Of a DNA stretch of 6,651 nt, positions 1-5,362 are shown one piece after another. Location of the stretch: assembly GCA_943331415.1 (NCBI GenBank), contig CALQLM010000067.1:1-6651 (forward strand). The letters run 5' to 3'. The translations under genes were made by a program, and so were the position numbers. The stretch is from Bifidobacterium breve (GTDB lineage: Bacteria > Actinomycetota > Actinomycetes > Mycobacteriales > Mycobacteriaceae). The notes beneath the pieces were generated by a model that had not been told where the DNA came from, did not search any database, and saw only the letters and a list, made by a program, of their open reading frames with translations. Positions within the stretch are counted from its first letter, which is position 1, and every line of letters starts with the position of its first letter.

Positions 1-43
1 GACCAGCACCGGAGGGTCAAACCGCGAGGCCGATGCCGTAGAT
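1..43. other. spacer downstream of rne, truncated by window edge
   Basis: This short non-coding stretch follows the rne stop codon. On the minus strand it holds no clear stem-loop followed by a U-run, so no intrinsic terminator is visible. The only notable string is a TTGACC hexamer, listed separately. In mycobacteria the ribosomal protein genes rplU and rpmA usually lie beyond rne, but nothing of them is inside the window. Confidence 0.5.
15..20 (-). promoter_or_regulatory. possible -35 element (TTGACC) for a gene beyond the window
   Basis: On the minus strand the bases read TTGACC, a 5 of 6 match to the TTGACA consensus of housekeeping sigma factors. It lies just past the rne stop. A matching -10 box would fall about 17 bases further on, outside the window, so the call rests on half a promoter. 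If real, it could drive the next minus-strand gene, expected from mycobacterial synteny to be rplU. Confidence 0.2.
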
Positions 44-2869
44 CTAGGAAACCGGCGGGCCAGCGGGCCGAGCCGCGGCCCGGCGCCGTGACCTGCGGGG
101 GGCTCCCGATGCCTGCTCAGCGACCTCGATTACCGCGCCGGCACCCCGGTCGTCCTCGTCGTCATCATCGTCGTCCTCGTCGTCATCATCCCCGTCGAGG
201 TCGTCGTCATCGTCGTCGTCTTCGTCGTCGTCTTCGTCCGCGCCGTCATCATCGTCCTCGTCGTCTTCGATATCGAGCGCGTCGTCCTCGTCGATGGCGT
301 CATCGTCGATGGGGTCAAGTTCGACATCATCGTCCTCGTCATCGCCCTCGTCATCCTCGTCGAGGTCATCGTCCAGATCGTCGTCGGGTCCGACTGGTGC
401 GGCAATACCGAGGGTCTCCTCGGTATCGATCTCCGCCCCGGGCTCACCGGCGAGAATCTCTTCGGCGTCGTCGTCGCCATCCTTGCCCGTGGTCGCGGCC
501 ATCGCCTTGAACATCGGATGTTCACCCGGGGTGTGAACGGGCACCCGGGCCACCGCCGGTTCGTCGACACGACCTTTCTTGCCGCGTCGGCCGCGGCGCC
601 CGCCACCGGACTCGGTCTTGCGGTCACCGGCAGGTGCGTTGTCGACCGGGTCGGCGTGCAGCACGATGCCGCGGCCACTGCACTCAGGACAGTTGGTGGA
701 GAACGCCTCAATCAAACCGGTGCCGAGTTTCTTGCGGGTGAGTTGCACCAGACCCAGCGACGTCACCTCTGAGACCTGGTGTCGGGTGCGGTCACGCGCC
801 AGCGCCTCGGTCAGTCGGCGCAGCACCAGATCCCGGTTGGACTCCAGCACCATATCGATGAAGTCGATGACGATGATGCCGCCGATATCGCGCAGCCGCA
901 GCTGGCGAACGATCTCCTCGGCGGCCTCCAGATTGTTCTTGGTGACGGTCTGCTCAAGGTTTCCGCCCGCCCCGGTGAATTTTCCGGTGTTGACGTCGAC
1001 GACTGTCATCGCCTCGGTGCGGTCGATCACCAACGTGCCACCCGATGGCAACCACACCTTGCGATCCATCGCTTTGGCCAGTTGCTCGCCGATTCGGTGC
1101 ACCGCGAACACATCCGGCCCATCTGGACCACCGGGCGGATCGTATTTGGTGAGCTTCGGAACCAATTCGGGGGCAACGGAATTGACATATTCGGTGATGG
1201 TCTCCCAGGAGCTGTCACCCGAGACGATCAACCCGGAGAAGTCTTCGTTGAACAGATCGCGAATTACCTTGACCAGCACATCGGGCTCTTCGTACAGAGC
1301 CATCGCCACGCCGGCGGCCTTGGTCTTGATCTCCTCGGCCCGCTCCGAGATGCCGACCCATCGCTCCTGCAAGCGGGTGACGTCACCGCGAATGTCATCT
1401 TCCTTGACGCCCTCGGATGCGGTGCGGATGATCACGCCCGCCTCGGGCGGCACCACTTCGCGCAGGATCTCCTTGAGTCTCTGACGCTCGGTGTCGGGCA
1501 GTTTGCGGCTGATACCGGTGGACGATGCGCCCGGCACGTAGACGAGGTACCGACCGGCCAGCGACAGCTGAGTGGTCAGCCGCGCGCCTTTGTGTCCGAC
1601 CGGATCCTTGCTGACCTGGACGACGACGTAATCGCCGGGCTTGAGGGCCTGCTCGATCTTGCGGTTGGCGCCACCGAGGCCAGCCGCCTCCCAGTTCACC
1701 TCGCCGGCGTAGAGCACACCGTTGCGGCCCCGGCCGATATCGACGAACGCAGCCTCCATGGACGGCAGCACGTTCTGCACGATGCCGAGATAAATATTGC
1801 CCACGAGGGATGCCGACGACGCAGAGGTCACGAAGTGTTCGACAACAATGCCGTCCTCGAGAACCGCGATCTGGGTGTAGCGCGCACCTTCGTGCGGGGG
1901 CTCGGTACGGATCTTCTCGCGCACCACCATGACGCGGTCGACCGCCTCTCGGCGGGCGAGGAACTCGGCCTCGGACAGGATCGGTGGGCGGCGGCGGCCG
2001 GCATCGCGACCATCGCGGCGACGCTGTCGCTTCGCCTCCAGGCGGGTGGATCCGCTGATGCCCTGGATCTCACCCGAGTCCCGGTCGGCCTTCGACCGTG
2101 GCGCGCGCTCATGGACCACGGTGTTGGGCGGGTCGTCGGTCGAGCCCGATTCGGCGTCGTCGCCGCCTCCCGACTTGCGGCGTCTGCGCCGTCTACGCCG
2201 ACGGGTCGCACCCTCTCCGGTTGCGGAGTCCTCATCACCGGCGTCGTCATCGGCGTCAGAATCATCGCCGTCACCGGCGGACTCCTCATCGGAGACCGCG
2301 GAGCGCTCAGAATCCTCGTCCTCGCCGTCACCGGCAGCCTCGCCCCGGCCACGTCCGCGGCCACGGCGCCCGCGACGACGACGGCGGTTCGCCGGTCGCT
2401 CAGCGGAATCGCCGTCGGTGAGGTCCTCGTCCTCATCGTCGTCGACATCGTCGTCGGCGTCGGCGTCGGCGTCGGCACCGGCCGGCGCGGGCACCACGGG
2501 TTGCGGGGCGACGAACAGCGGCATGTACGCCGCCGACTCGACCGCCGCCGGCGCCTCGGGGGTCGCCGGGGAATCCGGGTACTGAGTCTGAGGTTCCTGC
2601 GCACCTGCGACAGCCTCGGCGGGGTCCGACTCGGCAGCAAGAAGTTCGCGAACCCGCGTCGCCTCAGCCTGGTCAACACTGGACTGGGCGCTGCGTGAAC
2701 GCCCATCGAGTTTGGTGAGCGCTTCGAGTACACGCCGACTGGTAGTGCCCAGTGCCCGCGCCAGAGTGTGCACTCTCAGGCGTTCGGGCAGTTCCGGGGC
2801 CTCGGCCGCGGGCGGTTGCCACTGCAGCGGGCTTTCGGGCAGATCCTGGTTGAGCTCATCATCGGCCAC
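44..2869 (-). CDS. rne: ribonuclease E/G, mycobacterial type (mRNA decay and rRNA processing endonuclease)
   Basis: This 941-residue protein is a single-strand-specific endoribonuclease that starts mRNA decay, processes rRNA precursors and scaffolds the degradosome in the cytoplasm. Residues about 29-78 resemble an IF2 N-terminal module. Residues 130-235 alternate acidic runs with an Arg-Gly block (162-176) and nine arginines (223-231). The catalytic core spans roughly 300-735: an S1-type RNA-binding part (from about 330, with VDIGRGRNGVLY near 376-387), the DNase I-like metal site with D625 and N627 in VVDVNTGK and D669 in IVIDFIDM, and the zinc link CPEC at 727-730. The small domain that follows the zinc link in E. 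coli RNase E is not evident; instead come a basic patch, a conserved VPVHTPGEHPMFK segment and an acidic tail (829-907). The length is close to the M. tuberculosis protein (about 950). The GTG start is supported by GAGGAG five bases upstream. The stop is TAG. Identity is near certain; the roles of the flanking regions are inferred. Confidence 0.97.
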   Translation of the reverse strand: MADDELNQDLPESPLQWQPPAAEAPELPERLRVHTLARALGTTSRRVLEALTKLDGRSRSAQSSVDQAEATRVRELLAAESDPAEAVAGAQEPQTQYPDSPATPEAPAAVESAAYMPLFVAPQPVVPAPAGADADADADDDVDDDEDEDLTDGDSAERPANRRRRRGRRGRGRGRGEAAGDGEDEDSERSAVSDEESAGDGDDSDADDDAGDEDSATGEGATRRRRRRRRRKSGGGDDAESGSTDDPPNTVVHERAPRSKADRDSGEIQGISGSTRLEAKRQRRRDGRDAGRRRPPILSEAEFLARREAVDRVMVVREKIRTEPPHEGARYTQIAVLEDGIVVEHFVTSASSASLVGNIYLGIVQNVLPSMEAAFVDIGRGRNGVLYAGEVNWEAAGLGGANRKIEQALKPGDYVVVQVSKDPVGHKGARLTTQLSLAGRYLVYVPGASSTGISRKLPDTERQRLKEILREVVPPEAGVIIRTASEGVKEDDIRGDVTRLQERWVGISERAEEIKTKAAGVAMALYEEPDVLVKVIRDLFNEDFSGLIVSGDSSWETITEYVNSVAPELVPKLTKYDPPGGPDGPDVFAVHRIGEQLAKAMDRKVWLPSGGTLVIDRTEAMTVVDVNTGKFTGAGGNLEQTVTKNNLEAAEEIVRQLRLRDIGGIIVIDFIDMVLESNRDLVLRRLTEALARDRTRHQVSEVTSLGLVQLTRKKLGTGLIEAFSTNCPECSGRGIVLHADPVDNAPAGDRKTESGGGRRGRRGKKGRVDEPAVARVPVHTPGEHPMFKAMAATTGKDGDDDAEEILAGEPGAEIDTEETLGIAAPVGPDDDLDDDLDEDDEGDDEDDDVELDPIDDDAIDEDDALDIEDDEDDDDGADEDDDEDDDDDDDLDGDDDDEDDDDDDEDDRGAGAVIEVAEQASGAPRRSRRRAAARPAGPPVS
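149..385 (-). repeat. low-complexity acidic-codon tract at the 3' end of rne
   Basis: This stretch is made almost entirely of GAC, GAT, GAG and GAA codons and reads as GTC/ATC/CTC trinucleotides on the plus strand. It encodes residues 829-907 of RNase E, where I count 63 Asp or Glu among 79 residues and no Lys or Arg. Such trinucleotide tracts tend to vary in length between strains, and alignments or short-read assemblies may be unreliable here. The reading frame stays open throughout. Confidence 0.9.
2453..2476 (-). repeat. four tandem copies of a 6-bp unit (GTCGGC on the plus strand) inside rne
   Basis: Four perfect head-to-tail copies of GTCGGC are visible on the plus strand, followed by a degenerate copy (ACCGGC). 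Read on the coding strand, the unit specifies alternating Ala and Asp, giving an Ala-Asp run near residues 132-139 in the disordered N-terminal region of RNase E. Because the unit is six bases, gain or loss of copies by slippage would keep the frame and only change the spacer length. Confidence 0.85.
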
Positions 2870-2874
2870 GTAGT

Positions 2875-2880
2875 CTCCTC
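2875..2880 (-). promoter_or_regulatory. ribosome-binding site of rne
   Basis: GAGGAG on the minus strand, five bases before the GTG start at 2867-2869, is a strong match to the anti-Shine-Dalgarno sequence. It decides the rne start in favour of this GTG. Confidence 0.85.
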
Positions 2881-2891
2881 AAGCCCCCGGG

Positions 2892-2908
2892 CGCGTCGTC
2901 GTGACGCG
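2892..2908 (-). other. perfect 6-bp stem-loop just upstream of the rne ribosome-binding site
   Basis: CGCGTC at 2892-2897 and GACGCG at 2903-2908 form a perfect 6-bp inverted repeat around a 5-base loop, all or nearly all G-C pairs. In the rne transcript it would end 11 bases before GAGGAG, close enough to affect ribosome access or act as a target for RNase E itself. Function is inferred only; short stems are common by chance in such GC-rich DNA. Confidence 0.45.
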
Positions 2909-2935
2909 GCCACGCGAGGGCTGCCGTTTTGCGCC

Positions 2936-2949
2936 CGGGCAAGTGCCCG
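2936..2949 (-). other. 5-bp stem with 4-base loop in the rne leader
   Basis: CGGGC at 2936-2940 and GCCCG at 2945-2949 pair around the tetraloop AAGT (ACUU in the transcript). The stem is short but all G-C. It is not followed by a U-run, so it is not a standard terminator. Confidence 0.35.
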
Positions 2950-2957
2950 AGCTCGTT

Positions 2958-2985
2958 TGTCTATGGTCTGAATGACGACTGTCGA
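2958..2985 (-). promoter_or_regulatory. weak second candidate promoter for rne
   Basis: On the minus strand TCGACA (2980-2985) matches the -35 consensus at 5 of 6 positions and is followed 16 bases later by TAGACA (2958-2963). The latter matches TATAAT at only 3 of 6 and lacks the final T that is normally important. If used, transcription would start near 2950 and give a leader of about 80 bases. Confidence 0.22.
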
Positions 2986-2990
2986 CGGTC

Positions 2991-3020
2991 CGCGCCGCAC
3001 CGCAGGCCGCGGTGGTCGCG
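2991..3020 (-). other. imperfect stem-loop in the rne leader
   Basis: CACCGC (2998-3003) pairs with GCGGTG (3009-3014) around the loop AGGCC. Beyond a small 3/2 interior loop, CGCG (2991-2994) pairs with CGCG (3017-3020). This gives ten base pairs in total, nine of them G-C. It lies in the transcribed leader if the upstream GATACT promoter is used. GC content alone makes such foldings fairly likely, so the function is open. Confidence 0.4.
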
Positions 3021-3070
3021 CACGTCTCGAAGTCTCATCCCGGGAGGCCGTTTCCGGACACCCGTCTGCC

Positions 3071-3098
3071 AGTATCCCACACCGATGGACGGGCTCGA
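3071..3098 (-). promoter_or_regulatory. rne: candidate promoter of rne
   Basis: On the minus strand GATACT (3071-3076) matches the -10 consensus TATAAT at 4 of 6 positions, including the key A at position 2 and T at position 6. Sixteen bases upstream is TCGAGC (3093-3098), a poor 3 of 6 match to the -35 box. Weak or absent -35 boxes are common in mycobacterial promoters. A start about seven bases downstream (near 3064) would give a leader of roughly 195 bases. Confidence 0.45.
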
Positions 3099-3119
3099 GC
3101 CGACGGCCCGGATCGCCGC

Positions 3120-3530
3120 TCAGCCGGCCGGAAACCAGAGCTCGATCTCGCGGGCGGCTGACTCCGGCGAATCGGAGCCGTGCACCAGGTTGAATTGGGT
3201 CTCCAGACCCAGATCACCGCGGATCGTGCCGGGTGTGGCCTTCTCGACCGGATCTGTTCCCCCGGCGAGTTGGCGGAAGGCCGCGATAGCGCGAGGTCCC
3301 TCCAGGACGGCGGCAACCACCGGGCCGGAGGTGATGAACTCCAGCAGCGAACCGAAAAAAGGCTTATCCGCATGCTCGGCGTAGTGTGCGCGGGCCAGAG
3401 CATCACTGACGGTCTTGAGTTCGAGCGCGACGATGTTCAGGCCCTTGCGCTCGATTCGGCCGAGGATGTCGCCGACCGCCCGCCGCTGCACGCCGTCGGG
3501 TTTGATCAGCATCAGAGTCCGCTCAGTCAC
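3120..3530 (-). CDS. ndk: nucleoside diphosphate kinase
   Basis: This enzyme transfers the gamma-phosphate of ATP to other nucleoside and deoxynucleoside diphosphates through a phosphohistidine, balancing the cytoplasmic NTP pools. The 136-residue length is typical of mycobacterial Ndk. The N-terminus [13 protein letters not shown] carries K10, and the active site NLVHGSDS places the phosphorylated histidine at residue 117, with N115 beside it. The PGTIRGD loop (residues 100-106) that helps bind nucleotide is intact. The start is GTG; the family's usual N-terminus begins right after it, so the internal Met7 is not a better choice. No strong ribosome-binding site is seen (an AGG lies about 14 bases upstream), and only 18 bases separate it from the DUF4233 gene, so it is probably read from the same transcript. 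The stop is TGA. Confidence 0.98.
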   Translation of the reverse strand: MTERTLMLIKPDGVQRRAVGDILGRIERKGLNIVALELKTVSDALARAHYAEHADKPFFGSLLEFITSGPVVAAVLEGPRAIAAFRQLAGGTDPVEKATPGTIRGDLGLETQFNLVHGSDSPESAAREIELWFPAG

Positions 3531-3548
3531 GGCGCTCAGCGTACCTGC

Positions 3549-3950
3549 TCAGTTCAGTGGCGATTGCTGGCCGGGCAGCAGCCCCAAGCGTTGCCGGCGC
3601 AAAACTTCCGCGCGCAGGTAGGCGATCACACCCCAGACCACACCGAACAGCAGTCCCATGACCCCGATGACCGGGTAGATGAAAAATCCGGCCACAAGCA
3701 GCAGCTGGACCCCGAGGTTCGCCCAGATGGCCCACGGCCGTCCCTGCACACCGGCCAACAGTCCGAGCAGGATCGCGAAACCGACGAGATAGGACGTCGA
3801 CCAGGCCGTGAGTCCGCCACCGGCAGCGCCAACCACCGGCAGTGCCAGCAATACCGTGATCAGTTCCAGAATCAACGTTCCGGCCATGACCCCGCGGAAG
3901 CTCTTCCACGGGTCTCCCGCCGGAGCAGGCGGCTCGGGATCCGGCGTCAT
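3549..3950 (-). CDS. DUF4233-type conserved actinobacterial membrane protein of unknown function
   Basis: This 133-residue protein has no known biochemical role. It has a short proline-rich cytoplasmic-type N-terminus (PDPEPPAPAGDPW), then four hydrophobic stretches at about 19-40, 49-68, 72-90 and 92-112, and a basic C-terminal segment (RAEVLRRQR) followed by a polar tail. There is no signal peptide and no recognisable catalytic motif. Position between folC and ndk is the typical location of the DUF4233 family in mycobacteria (Rv2446c in M. tuberculosis, from memory), which supports the assignment more than any motif. Its ATG overlaps the folC stop as ATGA and is preceded by GGGAAGGA six bases upstream, so it is probably translated in coupling with folC. 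A transporter subunit or a membrane anchor for a neighbouring enzyme are possibilities without direct support. Confidence 0.88.
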   Translation of the reverse strand: MTPDPEPPAPAGDPWKSFRGVMAGTLILELITVLLALPVVGAAGGGLTAWSTSYLVGFAILLGLLAGVQGRPWAIWANLGVQLLLVAGFFIYPVIGVMGLLFGVVWGVIAYLRAEVLRRQRLGLLPGQQSPLN

Positions 3951-5362
3951 AGCGGATCCTTCCCGAACAGGGTGCGAGCGGCGCCGGCGGTGAAGACCGA
4001 GCCGGTGATGACGATGCCCGCGCCGGAAAGGCCGTCGACCTTCGCGTCCTCGACGAGAGCCGTGGCGGTCTCGATGGCATCGGACAGGGTCGGGGCGCGC
4101 ACCACCCGCTCCGGGCCGAATACCTCTTCGGCACGCAACGCGAGCGACTCCATATCCAATGCGCGCGGCGATCCGTTATCGGTGACCACCACGAGATCGA
4201 AGGCCGGCTCCAAGGCGGAGAGGATTCCGGTGACGTCCTTGTCGGCGAGCACGCTGAGGACGCCTACCAGGAACCGGAAGTCGAACTCTTCGGAGAGCGC
4301 CGTCGTGAGGACCGCGGCCCCGGCGGGGTTGTGTGCGGCATCGATGAAGACCGTTGGTGCGGTGCGCATCCGCTCCAGCCGACCCGGACTCGTTGCCGAC
4401 GCGAAACCCGCACGGACGGCGTCGATATCAAGTTGACGCTGCGGTCCGGCGCCGAAGAGTGCTTCGACGGCTGCCAGCGCGATCGCGGCATTGTGCGCCT
4501 GATGCGCACCATGCAACGGAAGGAAGATGTCCGGATACACCCCGCCGAGGCCCTGAAGCTCGATCAGTTGGCCGCCAACGGCGACCTGCCGACCGAGAAC
4601 CGCGAACTCGGAGTCCTCTCGCGCTACCGCGGCGTCGGCGCGTATCGCATGGGCCAGAAGGACTTCCATGGCTTCCGGTGTCTGGCGCCCGATGACCGCG
4701 ACGGTGTCGACTGGCACAAGCTCACCGCGGGGCGCACCGATGATGCCCGCCTTCTCCGCCGCAATCTCGGCGATGGTCTCGCCCAGAAACTCGGCGTGAT
4801 CGATGCCGATCGACGTGATGACCGCGACCGGGGCATCGATCACGTTGGTGGCATCCCAACGACCGCCCATACCGGCCTCGACAATGGCAATGTCGACAGG
4901 CGCATCGGCGAAGGCGGCAAAAGCCATCGCCGTGAGGACCTCGAACTTGCTCATCGCCGGACCGTTCGGTCCAAACTGGCCCGCCTGAGACTGCGCATCG
5001 ACTATCTGTACGAAAGGCTCTATTTCACAATAGGTTTCGACATACCGAGCCGGGCTGATCGGCTCATTGTCGATGGCAATGCGCTCGACGGCGGACTGCA
5101 GGTGTGGGCTTGTGGTCCGGCCGGTCCGCCGATCGAGAGCAGTCAGCAACGCATCGATCATCCGGGCGACCGATGTCTTGCCGTTGGTGCCGGCGATGTG
5201 AATGCAGGGATAACTGAGCTGCGGGGAGCCGAGCAGTTCCATTAACGCCGCAATGCGCGCCGTACTGGGCTCGAGTTTGGTTTCCGGCCAACGTTGGTCG
5301 AGCAAATGCTCAACCTGCAATAGCGAGGCGATCTCATCGGGTGTCGGAATCTCAGGAGTCAT
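3947..5362 (-). CDS. folC: bifunctional dihydrofolate synthase / folylpolyglutamate synthase
   Basis: FolC adds L-glutamate to dihydropteroate and then extends the glutamate chain of reduced folates, using ATP, in the cytoplasm. The 471-residue protein has the Mur-ligase-like layout. The N-terminal ATPase domain holds the P-loop GTNGKTS (58-64), the SPHL segment (85-88), E162 with [10 protein letters not shown] (164-173), DHAEFLG (189-195 region) and AEKAGI (202-207), whose K204 corresponds to the carbamylated lysine of the family. HQAHN (287-291), SPGRLE (325-330) and DAAHNPAG (341-348) follow at the domain junction and C-terminal domain. The sequence closely matches what I know of mycobacterial FolC, where mutations cause resistance to para-aminosalicylic acid. 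The ATG overlaps the valS stop as ATGA, with no strong ribosome-binding site upstream, so translation is probably coupled to valS. The N-terminus is shorter than the M. tuberculosis one, but [20 protein letters not shown] aligns. The stop overlaps the next gene. Confidence 0.97.
   Translation of the reverse strand: MTPEIPTPDEIASLLQVEHLLDQRWPETKLEPSTARIAALMELLGSPQLSYPCIHIAGTNGKTSVARMIDALLTALDRRTGRTTSPHLQSAVERIAIDNEPISPARYVETYCEIEPFVQIVDAQSQAGQFGPNGPAMSKFEVLTAMAFAAFADAPVDIAIVEAGMGGRWDATNVIDAPVAVITSIGIDHAEFLGETIAEIAAEKAGIIGAPRGELVPVDTVAVIGRQTPEAMEVLLAHAIRADAAVAREDSEFAVLGRQVAVGGQLIELQGLGGVYPDIFLPLHGAHQAHNAAIALAAVEALFGAGPQRQLDIDAVRAGFASATSPGRLERMRTAPTVFIDAAHNPAGAAVLTTALSEEFDFRFLVGVLSVLADKDVTGILSALEPAFDLVVVTDNGSPRALDMESLALRAEEVFGPERVVRAPTLSDAIETATALVEDAKVDGLSGAGIVITGSVFTAGAARTLFGKDPL
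3957..3964 (-). promoter_or_regulatory. ribosome-binding site of the DUF4233 gene, inside the folC 3' end
   Basis: GGGAAGGA on the minus strand sits six bases before the ATG at 3948-3950. It lies within the last codons of folC, so the membrane-protein gene has its own ribosome entry signal as well as the ATGA overlap. Confidence 0.75.

Larger units (their letters stand above)
2870..3119 (-). other. 250-bp ndk-rne intergenic region, probable rne promoter and leader
   Basis: This is the only sizeable non-coding gap in the window. It follows the ndk stop and ends at the rne start. On the minus strand it contains, in order: a GATACT box that could be a -10 element; a stem-loop at 2991-3020; a weaker second promoter candidate at 2958-2985; two short perfect inverted repeats at 2936-2949 and 2892-2908; and the ribosome-binding site. 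I see no convincing intrinsic terminator for ndk, so read-through into rne remains possible. Reading frames that cross the gap on either strand look non-genuine. Confidence 0.7.

Noticed and set aside
149..385. The regular trinucleotide tract as a CRISPR-like or tandem-repeat array
   Set aside because: There are no spacers or fixed repeat unit; it is simply Asp/Glu codons in a continuous rne reading frame.
779..2698. A 639-codon open frame on the plus strand opposite rne
   Set aside because: Its translation has no recognisable domain and reflects the mirrored codons of rne (His/Arg/Asp-rich, Val-Gly repeats opposite Asp-Ala repeats). Long antisense frames are expected in high-GC genes, and rne on the other strand is certain.
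2776..3000. A 74-codon minus-strand GTG frame in the rne leader overlapping the rne start, as a possible upstream regulatory ORF
   Set aside because: It is Arg/Pro-rich like random high-GC sequence, I saw no ribosome-binding site for it, and it runs out of frame through conserved rne codons. Conservation would have to be shown before calling it.
3095..3100. The palindrome GGCTCGAGCC around this position as a regulator-binding operator
   Set aside because: Ten-base palindromes are common in GC-rich DNA and this one has no flanking symmetry.
3090..3110. CGGGC/GCCCG inverted repeat after ndk, as a terminator
   Set aside because: The stem is only 5 bp with an 11-base loop and no U-run follows; too weak to call a terminator.
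3180..4436. A 418-codon plus-strand frame spanning ndk, the DUF4233 gene and the folC 3' end
   Set aside because: It runs antisense across three well-supported genes, its composition is erratic (Gln/Arg/Ser-rich), and no motif is visible.
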